A stretch of DNA of 64,000 nucleotides from Cyanobium sp. CZS25K (GTDB taxonomy: Bacteria > Cyanobacteriota > Cyanobacteriia > PCC-6307 > Cyanobiaceae): NCBI GenBank assembly GCA_030373325.1, contig JAUCZB010000018.1, positions 56,704 to 120,703 of the forward strand, written 5' to 3'. The number at the start of each line of letters is the position of its first letter. Position 1 is the stretch's first letter. Below the pieces are notes generated by a model, which ran no database searches, was not told where the DNA came from, and was given only the letters and a program-made list of their open reading frames with translations. The position numbers and the translations under genes are program-made. Of the stretch, positions 37,186-47,478 are shown in pieces.

Positions 37186-38748
37186 ATGGCGTTGTTGATG
37201 CACGATGCCATGAACAGCCTGCTCGGGTCGATCCAGAGGATGCCGCGCAGGACAGGGCTTTCCAGCGGGTCGATCGGCGTGCTGCTGGGAATCACCATCC
37301 TCTGCCTGGGAGGCTTCCTTTTTTCCTACACGGCATCGATTGACGATGAGTTGACGCTCATCAACAGGAACCAATCGATTCTCTTTCACTTCCAGATCGG
37401 CAGATTCATGCTTGGGCTACTCCGCCGAGGCGTCTGGCAGAGCACCCATCCCTTCATCGCCTATGTCTCCCTGACCATGGCCTATGTGACCTCCTATGCC
37501 CTGCTGCTCGGCATCCACAACCTGCGGCATTCCTGGACGACGACACTGTCATTCGTACTCTTCATCGGCTTTCCGACGAACTGGCTGTTGCAGGAGTTTC
37601 CTGTCACGGCGTTTTCGCTTGCCTTTGGACTGGTGCTCGCACCCATGGCCGCCATCGAGACCCTGCGCGTCCACGCCGGGGACTCCAGCAGCAGAGCGCG
37701 CTTCTGGCGCCTCTCACTGGTCACGATCGCGCTTCTGGTGGTGATGATCGGCTTTTTTCAATCCTTCGTTCTTCTCTATCTCTCGATCGGTGTGGGTAGC
37801 CTCCTACTGGAGGGGCAAGGGGCGGCCCAGACAGAAACCATGAGCAGACTCAAGGCCTTGCCATACTTCTTTGGCTATGGGGTGATCGCCATCCTGCTGC
37901 ATCGATTGATCTTCAAGCTGAGCTTGCTGATCCAGGACCTGGAGCCAACCCACCTCGACCAATACACGCGCAACACCCTGGGCCTGCTTCGATTCAAGCC
38001 ACTCGACTACGTGATGGGCCATGGCCTTCAGGTCATCCGCTCCTACGCACACCCGGGCTACTCCTACGGACCGGATCTCTGGGCTCTGCCGATCCTGATC
38101 GCAGGATCAATCCTCACCTATGGGTTCGCGACGCGCAGATCACAGCCATGGTCCCCACTGACGCAGGGGGGCCTGGTGGTACTGCTGCTGCTCTCACCGT
38201 TTCTGCTCAATATCCTGTCCACACCCAACAGGCTACCCCTCCGATCGTACGTCTCCTTTCCCTATGTCATCTGGGTCTTCGCCATGCTCTGGCTGATCCA
38301 CGCCAGGAGCCTCAGGCGCGGTGCTGTCCTGGCCGCAGCCCTGGTGACAGGGCTGCTTTCCTTCCAGTGCCTGAATGCCGTATCGGAGTATTCCTTTGCT
38401 CGCAACTACAACGCAAGAGCGGACCTCGTCACCGCCTCCTCCCTTGCCTCCGCCATGCTGAACAGGCCGGAATTCAGTGGGCAGGGGCCCCTGAAACTTG
38501 TCGTTCAGGGCCAGCTCGAACGTCCACTGTTAACGCGGTCCGCCTGGTACTCGTCGGCCAACGGATCCTTTTTCAACTGGGACGGCGGCAGCCCAGGGCG
38601 CATCGTGGCCTATCTCCGAACCCTTGGCATCGCCAATCTCACGGTTAGCGATGCGGCCACGCGCGCCAGCGTCAACGACCAATTCCGGACGATGCGATCC
38701 TGGCCCGATCCCAGTCCCTGCGGCTGCAGGGCGATGTGCTGCTGCTGA
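37186..38748 (+). CDS. GtrII-like membrane glucosyltransferase, frameshifted near the 3' end
   Basis: The product has about 11 membrane segments and matches the Glucos_trans_II pattern: after the first helix comes YTASIDDELTLINRN with the acidic pair in the first periplasmic loop, then many helices and a soluble C-terminal domain starting near residue 420. Such enzymes add a glucosyl group from a polyprenyl donor to O-antigen. The last residues (PSPCGCRAMCCC) are implausible, while the neighbouring frame continues sensibly as DDAILARSQSLRLQGDVLLL and stops at 38787, so a one-base deletion near 38680 is likely. ATG 37210 is an alternative start. Confidence 0.75.
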   Translation: MALLMHDAMNSLLGSIQRMPRRTGLSSGSIGVLLGITILCLGGFLFSYTASIDDELTLINRNQSILFHFQIGRFMLGLLRRGVWQSTHPFIAYVSLTMAYVTSYALLLGIHNLRHSWTTTLSFVLFIGFPTNWLLQEFPVTAFSLAFGLVLAPMAAIETLRVHAGDSSSRARFWRLSLVTIALLVVMIGFFQSFVLLYLSIGVGSLLLEGQGAAQTETMSRLKALPYFFGYGVIAILLHRLIFKLSLLIQDLEPTHLDQYTRNTLGLLRFKPLDYVMGHGLQVIRSYAHPGYSYGPDLWALPILIAGSILTYGFATRRSQPWSPLTQGGLVVLLLLSPFLLNILSTPNRLPLRSYVSFPYVIWVFAMLWLIHARSLRRGAVLAAALVTGLLSFQCLNAVSEYSFARNYNARADLVTASSLASAMLNRPEFSGQGPLKLVVQGQLERPLLTRSAWYSSANGSFFNWDGGSPGRIVAYLRTLGIANLTVSDAATRASVNDQFRTMRSWPDPSPCGCRAMCCC

Positions 38749-38812
38749 AGCTGTCGGACGATTCGATGCCGCAAAAAGGCAGCTGACCCCCCCCTGCAGG
38801 CCTTGGCCCCAC

Positions 38813-39883
<1,071 letters not shown>

Positions 39884-39945
39884 GGTTGGAGGGTACCGGC
39901 TGCTGCCTAGGGTCGGGGAGCACCCAGGTGATCAGGAACGCAGCG

Positions 39946-40446
39946 ATGGCGAAGGGGCCCGGCAGGAAGGGCGGTGGCACCAAGAGCGCCGACCCGGCCA
40001 ACCGGTTGCTGGCCGACAACCGCCTGGCCAGACACCAGTACGAGATTCTCGAAACCCTCGAGACCGGCATCGAACTGCTCGGCACCGAGGTGAAGTCGAT
40101 CCGGGCCGGCCAGGTGAACTTGCGCGACGGCTTCTGCCTGATCCGCAACGGCGAGATGCAGCTCCACAACGTCCACATCTCCCCCCACAGCCACGCCGGC
40201 AAGTTCTTCAACCACGAGCCGCTGCGGGTGCGCAAGCTGCTGGCCCATCGGCGCGAGATCGACAAGCTGCGCGTCGCCCTCGATCAGAAGGGCCTCACCC
40301 TGATTCCGCTCAACCTGCACCTCAAGGGGTCCTGGATCAAGATCACCATCGGCCTGGGCAAGGGCCGCAAGCTGCACGACAAGCGCCAGGACGAAAAGAA
40401 CAAGCAGATCGCCAAGGAAACCCGGGCCGCCGTCGCCCGGCTCTGA
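39946..40446 (+). CDS. smpB: tmRNA-binding protein SmpB
   Basis: SmpB brings tmRNA into stalled ribosomes for trans-translation. The 166-residue product contains the beta-barrel core [44 protein letters not shown] and the basic tail [21 protein letters not shown] 39946 is chosen because the upstream in-frame codons fall in the ruvB leader. The tmRNA gene itself is not in the window. Confidence 0.96.
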   Translation: MAKGPGRKGGGTKSADPANRLLADNRLARHQYEILETLETGIELLGTEVKSIRAGQVNLRDGFCLIRNGEMQLHNVHISPHSHAGKFFNHEPLRVRKLLAHRREIDKLRVALDQKGLTLIPLNLHLKGSWIKITIGLGKGRKLHDKRQDEKNKQIAKETRAAVARL

Positions 40447-40455
40447 GGGACGCCC

Positions 40456-42630
40456 TCAGGGGTTGGCGGGTTCCACCGGCGGGGGAGGAGCAGGCGCCGC
40501 CGTCCCGGCGGCGGGGGTCTGGCCAGCGCCGGGAGTCGCCGGTGCCGGCGCGGCCGGCGTCGCCGGAGTTTCCGGCGTTTCCGGTGTCTCCTCGAGGGCC
40601 GGTGGAGCGTCCGGGGCCGGTGGGGGCGTGGGGGCCGGCGGGTCGGCCCGCAGCGACAGGCGAATCACGGCCGGGGCGACGCCGTCGTTCGTGAGCAGCA
40701 ACTGGACCGGCGAGCTCTTCTGGCCGCCCAGCGTGACCAGCCGCAACGGCCCCCTGGGCTCCAGCAGGGTGCCGCCTGAGGAGAAGACACTCATCTGCAG
40801 CAGCGGTGAGCCGTCGACCCCGAGGGCCAGACCGTGGCCGGCGGGGAGGCGGATCGCGAAGAGACGGGCGCCGCTGGCGGGCACCTCGGCCGACAGGACC
40901 TGGGCGACACCGGTGGGGGCCTCGATCGGCTCGATCCTCAGGTTCTCCAACGTGAGTTCGGCGGCGGCGTACCAGATCTGGCGGAAGGGCTCCGGAGGCA
41001 TCGCCTGGGAGGCGCGGCTCGGCAGCAGGTTCTGCACACTCGCCGACACCAGTTCCCGCAGCACCTCGGGGCTCAGGCCCTGGCGCACGAAGCCACCCTG
41101 GCGCTGCTCCCAGTCGCTGGCACTGAAACTGCCCAGGCGCCGGCGCAGGGGCAGGGGCAACTGCTCCACCCGGGCCAGCCATTCCTCCGCCAGTTCGTTC
41201 CAGACACGTCGCAGCGGAGCGTCCTCCAGCGTGTCGGACGGGAGGCGGCCGTTGCGTTCGGGGTACTGGGCCAGCAGGGCGGCATCCACCAGGCTGAGGA
41301 ACCAGGCCCGGTCCACCTGCATCGCCCGCAGGCGGTTGAGCAGTTGCTGCCGCTGATCGACCTCCGACGGAGGCAGGCTGCTGGGGAGTTCGGGCACGCC
41401 GCCAGCGGGCGGGCTGGCCACCTTGCCGCGGCTCAACCACCACCAGCCCACCGCCGTACCGACGACGGCCGACAGCACCAGGGCGATCAGCACCGGCCAG
41501 ACGCCTCCCTCAGCCGCTTCCTCCCGTTCCTCGAAGCGGCGCCGCACGGTTTCGGGGGCGGCCACGGAAGCCGGCGGTGGCGGGGGTGGCGGGGCAGCCG
41601 CCCGCTGGAGGGGCAGCTGGGGCTCCACCTGTGGCGGCGACGGCTGGCGGGGACTCTCGTCGATCGCCGCCTCGCTGGCCCCCGCCACGGCCAGGCCCTG
41701 TTCCTGCCCCGAAGCCGGTGGGGGCGGCGGTGGGGGTGGCGAAGGCGATGGGGGTGCGGCTGGTGGCACCAGGACCACGGTGCGATCGGCCCGCGGCACG
41801 GGGCCCGTGCTGTCGGGCATCGCCAGGGCCTGGAAGGCCACCAGGGCCTGGCCGGCGGACGCGAAGCGTTCCTCAGGCTGGCGGCTCAGCAAGCGCTGCA
41901 GCTGGCGGAGCAGGTCCGGCTCGTTCTCCAGGGCCGCCGGCCAGCGCCACTGCATCGTGGCCGGATCGAGCAGCCGCTCCGGCCCATCACCGCTCAGCAG
42001 CACCAGACACACCACCCCCAGGGCATGCAGATCCATCCAGGGCTGGGCGGACTCGCCCCTGGCCAGCTCCGGCGGGGCATAGCCCGGGGTGGCCCCCAGC
42101 AACCTTTCCCCCTCGGATCCGCCGGTGGTGCCACGCACCAGGCCGAAATCCAGGGGCACCGGCAGCCCGTCGCTGTCACGGCGCAGCAGGTTGGCCGGAC
42201 TGAGATCCCCATGCAGCAGATCCTGGCTGTGCAGGGCGGCCAGCACCGGCAGCAGCTGACGCAGCAGCAGCAGCACTTCCCCGGCCCCGAAGACCAGCTG
42301 GCGCTCCGCGCGCAGCTCCAGCAGCTGCTGGTAGGTGCGGCCCGCCTGCCACTCCCGCACCAGCCACAGCTGGTCGTCAGCTTCGATGACGGCGCCGATG
42401 CGGGGCACCTGGGGATGGAGCACCCCCTGGAGCCGCGACCAGAGCTCCCGGGCCCGCGCCTGGTCCTGCTCGGGGCCGATGCGGCGCAGGGCCACGGGGG
42501 CAGCGGCGGCCAGCTGGTCACTGGCCAGCCACAGCTCCCCCTGGGGCCCGGCGCTCTCCGGCCCCAGGCAGCGTTCGAGCCGATACCGGCCCCCGATCAC
42601 CTGGCCCTGGGCTGCGGCTGCCGACGTCAT
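40456..42630 (-). CDS. Membrane-anchored serine/threonine protein kinase-like protein, atypical ATP site
   Basis: The N-terminal 270 residues form a kinase fold: catalytic loop HGDLSPANLL near 140-149 (HRD changed to HGD), DFG at 161-163, YAPPE near 184-188. The glycine loop (LGPESAGPQGE) is irregular and the usual beta3 lysine is replaced by arginine (PVALRRI, 45-51). A Pro-rich linker, one membrane helix near residue 390 (VWPVLIALVLSAVVGTAVGW) and an extracytoplasmic domain with a Pro/Ala/Thr-rich tail follow. It could be a weak kinase or a pseudokinase that senses envelope state. The ATG at 42630 overlaps the cysteine synthase stop. Confidence 0.78.
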   Translation of the reverse strand: MTSAAAAQGQVIGGRYRLERCLGPESAGPQGELWLASDQLAAAAPVALRRIGPEQDQARARELWSRLQGVLHPQVPRIGAVIEADDQLWLVREWQAGRTYQQLLELRAERQLVFGAGEVLLLLRQLLPVLAALHSQDLLHGDLSPANLLRRDSDGLPVPLDFGLVRGTTGGSEGERLLGATPGYAPPELARGESAQPWMDLHALGVVCLVLLSGDGPERLLDPATMQWRWPAALENEPDLLRQLQRLLSRQPEERFASAGQALVAFQALAMPDSTGPVPRADRTVVLVPPAAPPSPSPPPPPPPPASGQEQGLAVAGASEAAIDESPRQPSPPQVEPQLPLQRAAAPPPPPPPASVAAPETVRRRFEEREEAAEGGVWPVLIALVLSAVVGTAVGWWWLSRGKVASPPAGGVPELPSSLPPSEVDQRQQLLNRLRAMQVDRAWFLSLVDAALLAQYPERNGRLPSDTLEDAPLRRVWNELAEEWLARVEQLPLPLRRRLGSFSASDWEQRQGGFVRQGLSPEVLRELVSASVQNLLPSRASQAMPPEPFRQIWYAAAELTLENLRIEPIEAPTGVAQVLSAEVPASGARLFAIRLPAGHGLALGVDGSPLLQMSVFSSGGTLLEPRGPLRLVTLGGQKSSPVQLLLTNDGVAPAVIRLSLRADPPAPTPPPAPDAPPALEETPETPETPATPAAPAPATPGAGQTPAAGTAAPAPPPPVEPANP

Positions 42631-43673
42631 GGAATCAGGGCCGCACCGGTGCGCTGGGGTTGCTCGAGGCCGCGTCCCGCCAGCCAACCATGGTCGTAGA
42701 GGCGGGAGCGGTAGCGGTCGCCGCTGTCGCAGAGCACGGTGACGATGCGATGGCCCGGCCCCAGCCGCCGGGCCGTTTCCACCGCCGCCGCCACGTTGAT
42801 GCCCACCGAGCCCCCCATGAACAGCCCCTCCTGCCAGAGCAGGCCGTAGATCGTGCGCAGCGCCATCGGGTCGTCGATCCGCACCGCATCGTCGATCGGG
42901 GCCCCTTCCAGGTTGGCGGTGACACGGCTGTTGCCGATCCCTTCGGTGATCGAACCGCCTTCGCTCTTCAGGGTGCCCTCGGTGGCCCAGCTGTAGAGGG
43001 CACTGCCGCAGGGATCGGCCAGCACGCAGCGGACCCTGGGATCCTGCTCCTTGAGATACAGGGCCACCCCCGCATAGGTGCCCCCGGTGCCCGTGGCGGC
43101 CACCCAGGCATCCAGCCGGCCTCCTGTCTGCTGCCAGATCTCCGGGCCGGTGCTGCCGTAATGGGCGCGACGATTGGCGAGGTTGTCGAACTGGTTGGCC
43201 CAGAGGGCACCTGGAATCTCTTCGGCGATGCGGCCGGAGAGGCGCACGTAGTTGGCCGGATCGCTGTAGGGCACCGCCGGTACCGTGCGCACCTCGGCGC
43301 CGAGGCTGCGCAGCAGGCCGATCTTCTCCGCCGACTGGGTTTCCGGGATCACGATCAGGCAGCGGTAGCCGCGGGCATTGCAGAGGTGGGTCAGACCGAT
43401 GCCGGTATTGCCGGCGGTCCCCTCCACCACCGTGCCCCCCGGCTGCAGCTGGCCGCTGGCCTCGGCCTCCTGGAGGATGCCCAGGGCGGCCCGGTCCTTC
43501 ACCGACCCGCCGGGGTTCATGAACTCCGCCTTGCCGAGGATCTCGCATCCGGTGAGGGCGCTGAGGGCACGGAGCCGGATGAGCGGCGTCCCGCCGACCG
43601 CGCCGCTGAAGCCCTCGGTGATCCCTGTGCTCATGCCGTCGCTGTGGGCTCCCATGCGGCTGGCCTTCTCCAT
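42627..43673 (-). CDS. Cysteine synthase family protein
   Basis: This PLP enzyme of the beta-substituting family should form cysteine from O-acetylserine and sulfide. It has GGTPLIRLRALSALTGCEIL, the PLP lysine in NPGGSVKDRAALGIL, the phosphate loop GTAGNTGIGL and the substrate loop ETQSAEKI. At 348 residues it is slightly longer than CysK, the extra part being C-terminal. The start may be at 43673 or 43634 (MSTGITEGFSGAV). It is divergent from egtB by 60 bases, a suggestive neighbour because ergothioneine needs cysteine sulfur in the EgtB reaction (gamma-glutamylcysteine or cysteine). Confidence 0.88.
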   Translation of the reverse strand: MEKASRMGAHSDGMSTGITEGFSGAVGGTPLIRLRALSALTGCEILGKAEFMNPGGSVKDRAALGILQEAEASGQLQPGGTVVEGTAGNTGIGLTHLCNARGYRCLIVIPETQSAEKIGLLRSLGAEVRTVPAVPYSDPANYVRLSGRIAEEIPGALWANQFDNLANRRAHYGSTGPEIWQQTGGRLDAWVAATGTGGTYAGVALYLKEQDPRVRCVLADPCGSALYSWATEGTLKSEGGSITEGIGNSRVTANLEGAPIDDAVRIDDPMALRTIYGLLWQEGLFMGGSVGINVAAAVETARRLGPGHRIVTVLCDSGDRYRSRLYDHGWLAGRGLEQPQRTGAALIP

Positions 43674-43733
43674 GGCTGCGTGGCCGGATCGTAGGGAACA
43701 TCCCTATGGTCGGCCCCAGAGGATGGCAGGACC

Positions 43734-44984
43734 ATGGGTTCCAGGGCACAGGCGCCGGCGGACATCGCCTGCCTCCTGCAACGACTCCAGGCGGTCCGCC
43801 AGCACAGCGAGAGCCTGATCCAGGGTCTGGAACCGGAAGACCTCTGCCTCCAGGGCATGGACGATGCCAGCCCCGCCAAATGGCATCTGGGGCACACCAC
43901 CTGGTTTTTCGAAACCTTTCTCCTGGAGCCGCACCTGCGCGGTCACGGGACGCCCGATCGCCGCTGGGGCCACCTGTTCAATTCCTATTACGAGGCGGTC
44001 GGCAGCCGCCACCCCCGTCCCGAACGGGGCCTGCTCACCCGCCCGGCCATCCGGGAGGTGCTCGCCTGGCGCCAGCGCGTCGATGCCGGGCTGGAGGCGC
44101 TGCTGCGGGAGCTGGATCAGCGCCCAGCCGACGAGGCCGAACCCCTCTTGGCACTGGTGGAACTGGGGCTGCAGCACGAGCAGCAGCACCAGGAGCTGCT
44201 GCTGATGGATCTGCTGGATGGCTTCAGCCGCAATCCCCTGGAGCCCGCCTACGGCCAGGAGCCCCCCGGGGCGGCAGCGACGGAGTCCCCGGCCGGCTGG
44301 CGCTCCCACCCCGGCGGGCTGGTGGAGATCGGTCACAGCGGCGGCGGCTTCCACTTCGACAACGAGGCCCCCCGCCATCGCCAGTGGCTGGAGCCCTTCA
44401 GCCTCGCCGAAACCCTGGTGTCCAACGAGGCCTACGCCGCCTTCATCGCCGATGACGGCTACAGGCGGCCGGAGCTGTGGATGAGCGAGGGCTGGGCCCT
44501 GGTGCAGCAGCACGGCTGGTGCGCGCCGCGCTACTGGCGCGGGGAGTGGGAATTCAGCCTGGCGGGCCGCCGGCCTCGGCACCCCCAGGCGCCCGTGCGG
44601 CACGTCAGCTGGTTCGAGGCCGATGCCTTCGCCCGCTGGAGCGGCGGCCGCCTGCCCAGCGAGGCCGAATGGGAGCTGGTGGTGGCGGAAGCCGCCCGAC
44701 CGGGTGGCCGCCCCCTGCCCCAGGCCTTCGGCGCCCTGTGGCAATGGACCGCCAGCCCCTACCGGCCCTACCCGGGCTTCCGCCCCGCCGCCGGCGCCGT
44801 CGGGGAATACAACGGCAAGTTCATGTCCTCCCAGTTCGTGCTCCGCGGCAGCAGCTTCCTCACCCCGGCGGGCCACGCCCGCCCCACCTACCGCAACTTC
44901 TTCCCGGCCCACAGCCGCTGGATGGCCGCCGGCCTGCGGTTGGCCCGCGACGGCGCCGACGACGCCTCCGGCGCCCCATGCTGA
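43734..44984 (+). CDS. egtB: Ergothioneine biosynthesis protein EgtB
   Basis: EgtB is the iron-dependent sulfoxide synthase that joins hercynine to a thiol. The N-terminal DinB-like domain carries metal-binding histidines in KWHLGHTTWFFETF and HEQQHQELLLMD (H-x3-H-x-E), and the C-terminal FGE/sulfatase-modifying-like domain has HVSWFEADAFARWSG, RLPSEAEWELV and VLRGSSFLTP. The 416-residue length is normal. egtD follows with a seven-base overlap, and two further small genes overlap in turn, giving a tight four-gene operon. Confidence 0.95.
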   Translation: MGSRAQAPADIACLLQRLQAVRQHSESLIQGLEPEDLCLQGMDDASPAKWHLGHTTWFFETFLLEPHLRGHGTPDRRWGHLFNSYYEAVGSRHPRPERGLLTRPAIREVLAWRQRVDAGLEALLRELDQRPADEAEPLLALVELGLQHEQQHQELLLMDLLDGFSRNPLEPAYGQEPPGAAATESPAGWRSHPGGLVEIGHSGGGFHFDNEAPRHRQWLEPFSLAETLVSNEAYAAFIADDGYRRPELWMSEGWALVQQHGWCAPRYWRGEWEFSLAGRRPRHPQAPVRHVSWFEADAFARWSGGRLPSEAEWELVVAEAARPGGRPLPQAFGALWQWTASPYRPYPGFRPAAGAVGEYNGKFMSSQFVLRGSSFLTPAGHARPTYRNFFPAHSRWMAAGLRLARDGADDASGAPC

Positions 44985-45949
44985 TCAACCTCCATCCCCA
45001 GCCGGCCGACATGGCCCGGCTGGTGATCGACGGCATGGCCCGCCGCCCGAAGCAGCTGCCGGCCTGGCTGCTGTACGACGCCGAGGGCTCCCGCCTGTTC
45101 GAGGCGATCTGCGAGCAGCCCGAGTACGGCCTCACCCGCACCGAGACGGCCCTGCTGGAGGCGCGGGCGGCCGAGCTGGCCGCCGCCCTGGGGCCCGGGG
45201 TGGTGGTGGAGTTCGGGGCCGGCAGCGCCCGCAAGGTGAGCCCCCTGCTGGGCGCCCTGCAGCCTGCCGCCTATGTCGCCCTCGACATCAGCGCCGACCA
45301 TCTGGCCCCCGCCTGCCGGGCCCTGCAGCAACGCCATCCCGAGCTGCCGGTGATCGGCATCTGCTGCGACTACAGCCGCCTGGAGCGGCTGCCCGAGCAC
45401 CCCGCCCTGGAGGGCCACGGCCGGCTGGGCTTCTACCCGGGCAGTTCGATCGGCAACTTCGACCCCGCCGGCGCCCGGGACCTGCTGCGCCAGTTCCGCC
45501 GGCTGCTGGGGCCGGACAGCCGCCTGCTGATCGGCATCGACCAGCCCAAGGCGGTGGAGCGGCTGGAGGCGGCCTACAACGATGCCGCCGGCTGGTCGGA
45601 GGCCTTCGCCCGCAACCTGCTCACCCGGCTGAACCGGGATCTGGCGGGCGATTTCCACCCCGACGACTTCGCCTACCGGGCCTGGTGGGAGGCCGGCCCG
45701 TCCCGCATCGCCATGGCGCTGGTGAGCCGCCGCGACCTGGCGGTGCACCTGGCCGGGCGGTCCTGGCCGTTCGCGGCCGGCGAACCACTGATCACGGAGT
45801 ACAGCTACAAGTACGCGCCCGAGGCCTTTCTCGCCCTGGCGGCCACGGCCGGCTGGCGCGGGGCGAACCGCTGGAGCGACCCGGCCGGCGATTTCGCTCT
45901 GCATCTGCTGGTGCAGGCAGACTCGGAGCAGGACAGGAGCGACCCATGA
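44978..45949 (+). CDS. egtD: L-histidine N-alpha-methyltransferase EgtD
   Basis: EgtD trimethylates histidine to hercynine with SAM, the first step of ergothioneine synthesis. The product (323 residues from ATG 44978) contains AWLLYDAEGSRLFEAICEQP, the SAM motif VVEFGAGSARKVSPLL, FYPGSSIGNFDP and DQPKAVERLEAAYND, all diagnostic. The start overlaps the egtB stop; the stop overlaps the next ATG (ATGA). SAH produced here is removed by AhcY, encoded near the end of the window. Confidence 0.95.
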   Translation: MLINLHPQPADMARLVIDGMARRPKQLPAWLLYDAEGSRLFEAICEQPEYGLTRTETALLEARAAELAAALGPGVVVEFGAGSARKVSPLLGALQPAAYVALDISADHLAPACRALQQRHPELPVIGICCDYSRLERLPEHPALEGHGRLGFYPGSSIGNFDPAGARDLLRQFRRLLGPDSRLLIGIDQPKAVERLEAAYNDAAGWSEAFARNLLTRLNRDLAGDFHPDDFAYRAWWEAGPSRIAMALVSRRDLAVHLAGRSWPFAAGEPLITEYSYKYAPEAFLALAATAGWRGANRWSDPAGDFALHLLVQADSEQDRSDP

Positions 45950-46182
45950 GCAGGGAGGAGCAGCGGCAGGCCATGCGCGGGGTGCGCGAGGGGCTGATCG
46001 AGGAGCTCGAGGAGCTCTACCGAAGCGCCTTCGACCGCATCGGCGAGCAGGACCTGGGGGAAGGGGCCATCGCCCGGCTCACCCAGCTGCTGCTGCGCTC
46101 CCGTGAAGCGGCCATCACCCCCCTGCAAGAGGAGATCGAAGCGCCCCTGATCACCCGCGCCCCCGGCGAACCCGCGCCATGA
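45946..46182 (+). CDS. Hercynine metabolism small protein
   Basis: A 78-residue acidic, helical protein (RQAMRGVREGLIEELEELYR, then ARLTQLLLRSREAAITPLQE). It overlaps egtD and the following gene by four bases each (ATGA), so it is translated with them. Cyanobacterial genomes carry a small protein and a coiled-coil protein of this type next to egtB-egtD; that established association, and size, give the name. The biochemical role is not known. Confidence 0.78.
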   Translation: MSREEQRQAMRGVREGLIEELEELYRSAFDRIGEQDLGEGAIARLTQLLLRSREAAITPLQEEIEAPLITRAPGEPAP

Positions 46183-46661
46183 GCAGCTGGCTGGAGGAAC
46201 TGGAGGCGCGGCTGGAGCAGCAGCTGGAAGGCTTCCTGCGCACCAATCCCCAGCAGGAGGAGCTGCTGCGGGGACAGGCCGCCCGCGACCGGCAGCGGCA
46301 GTTGCTGGCCGAACGGGTGCGCCTGCGAAAGCAGGCCGAGGAGCAGCGAAAGCAACTGCTGAAGCTGGCCGAGGAGATCCGCCAGTGGCAGGAGCGGATC
46401 GGCCGGGCCCGGAGCGCCGGGGCCGGGGAGCTGGCCGGCCGCGCCGAAACCCATGTGGCGGGCCTGATGGATCAGGGACGCCAACGCTGGCAGGCCCTCA
46501 CCGACCTGGGCCAGCGCTTTGCCAGTGTCGAGCAGGAGCTGGCCGAACTCACCAGCCAACGCAGCTCCGGCCCCGCCGCCACGCCCGATCTGGAGGCCGA
46601 CTGGGCCCGGTTCGAGGCCCAGCAGGAGCTGCAGGAGCTGAAGCGGCGCACCCAGCGCTGA
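46179..46661 (+). CDS. Hercynine metabolism coiled-coil protein
   Basis: The 160-residue product is almost entirely helical with heptad-like Leu/Glu/Gln/Arg repeats (SWLEELEARLEQQLEGFLRT, RLRKQAEEQRKQLLKLAEEI), a strong coiled-coil pattern, and no catalytic motif. It is the last of the four overlapping egt-associated genes. It may scaffold EgtB/EgtD or the small protein; this is inference from position. Confidence 0.75.
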   Translation: MSSWLEELEARLEQQLEGFLRTNPQQEELLRGQAARDRQRQLLAERVRLRKQAEEQRKQLLKLAEEIRQWQERIGRARSAGAGELAGRAETHVAGLMDQGRQRWQALTDLGQRFASVEQELAELTSQRSSGPAATPDLEADWARFEAQQELQELKRRTQR

Positions 46662-46674
46662 GCCAGGGCGCACC

Positions 46675-47475
46675 ATGGGTTTTCTGCTCTCGAAACTGCT
46701 GCCGCTGGGGCTCTACCCCCTCGGCCTGGCGCTGCTGCTTCAGGTCGCCGGCCTGCTGAGCCGGCAGCGGCGCTTCGGCCCGGCCCTCTCCGCGGCGGGC
46801 ATCCTGCTGCTCTGGCTGGCGGCCACGCCCCTGCTCAGCCGTCAGCTGGTGTGGGGGCTGGAGGAACGGGCCGCCCGGCTGACACCAAACCCGATCCCCC
46901 GGGCCGATGCGGTGCTGGTGCTGGGGGGAGGGCTGCGGCCGGCCCTGCCACCCCGGCAGGGGGTGGAAGTGAACGAGGCCGGCGACCGGCTGCTGCGCGC
47001 CGTGGCCCTGATGCGGGAGGGCAAGGCCCCCTGGCTGCTGGTGACGGGCGGTCGGGTCAGCTTCATGGCCAACGATCCAGCGGCCGCTGAGGCCCGGCTG
47101 GCCAAGGCCCTGGCCACCAGCCTGGGGGTGGCCGCCGATCGGATCGTGACCAGCGAGGAAGGGCGCAACACCGCGGAGGAGACCAGGGCCCTGGCGCGGG
47201 TGGCCCAGCAGCGGGGCTGGACCTCGCTGCTGCTGGTCACCAGCGCCACCCACCTGCCCCGTTCGCTGGCCACGTTGCGCCGTGCCGCCCCCGAGGTCCG
47301 GATCATCCCGGTCGCCTGCGACTTCCAGCTCCCCGACAGACAATCCTTCGGAACCCCCACCCTGGCCGGCAGCCTGCTGAGCCTGCTGCCCAGCGCCGAG
47401 GCCCTGGTGCTGACCACCACTGCCATGCGGGAGCATCTCGGCCTGCTGGCCTACCGGTTGCGCGGCTGGATCTGA
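46675..47475 (+). CDS. YdcF/ElyC-family (DUF218) membrane protein
   Basis: Two N-terminal hydrophobic helices (about 8-27 and 36-58) precede a DUF218 domain with ADAVLVLGGGLRPALPP, LLVTGGRV, TSEEGRNTAEETRAL and LLVTSATHLPRSL. Family members such as SanA and ElyC affect envelope integrity and lipid-carrier use; the reaction is unknown. It starts 13 bases after the egt-associated operon and may share its transcript. Confidence 0.87.
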   Translation: MGFLLSKLLPLGLYPLGLALLLQVAGLLSRQRRFGPALSAAGILLLWLAATPLLSRQLVWGLEERAARLTPNPIPRADAVLVLGGGLRPALPPRQGVEVNEAGDRLLRAVALMREGKAPWLLVTGGRVSFMANDPAAAEARLAKALATSLGVAADRIVTSEEGRNTAEETRALARVAQQRGWTSLLLVTSATHLPRSLATLRRAAPEVRIIPVACDFQLPDRQSFGTPTLAGSLLSLLPSAEALVLTTTAMREHLGLLAYRLRGWI

Positions 47476-47478
47476 GCG

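Noticed and set aside
40456..43749. A single 1097-codon minus-strand reading frame across the kinase-like and cysteine synthase genes
   Set aside because: Only the first 724 codons counted from 42630 read like protein; the upstream half is the out-of-frame shadow of the cysteine synthase gene, which has no stop by chance in GC-rich DNA.
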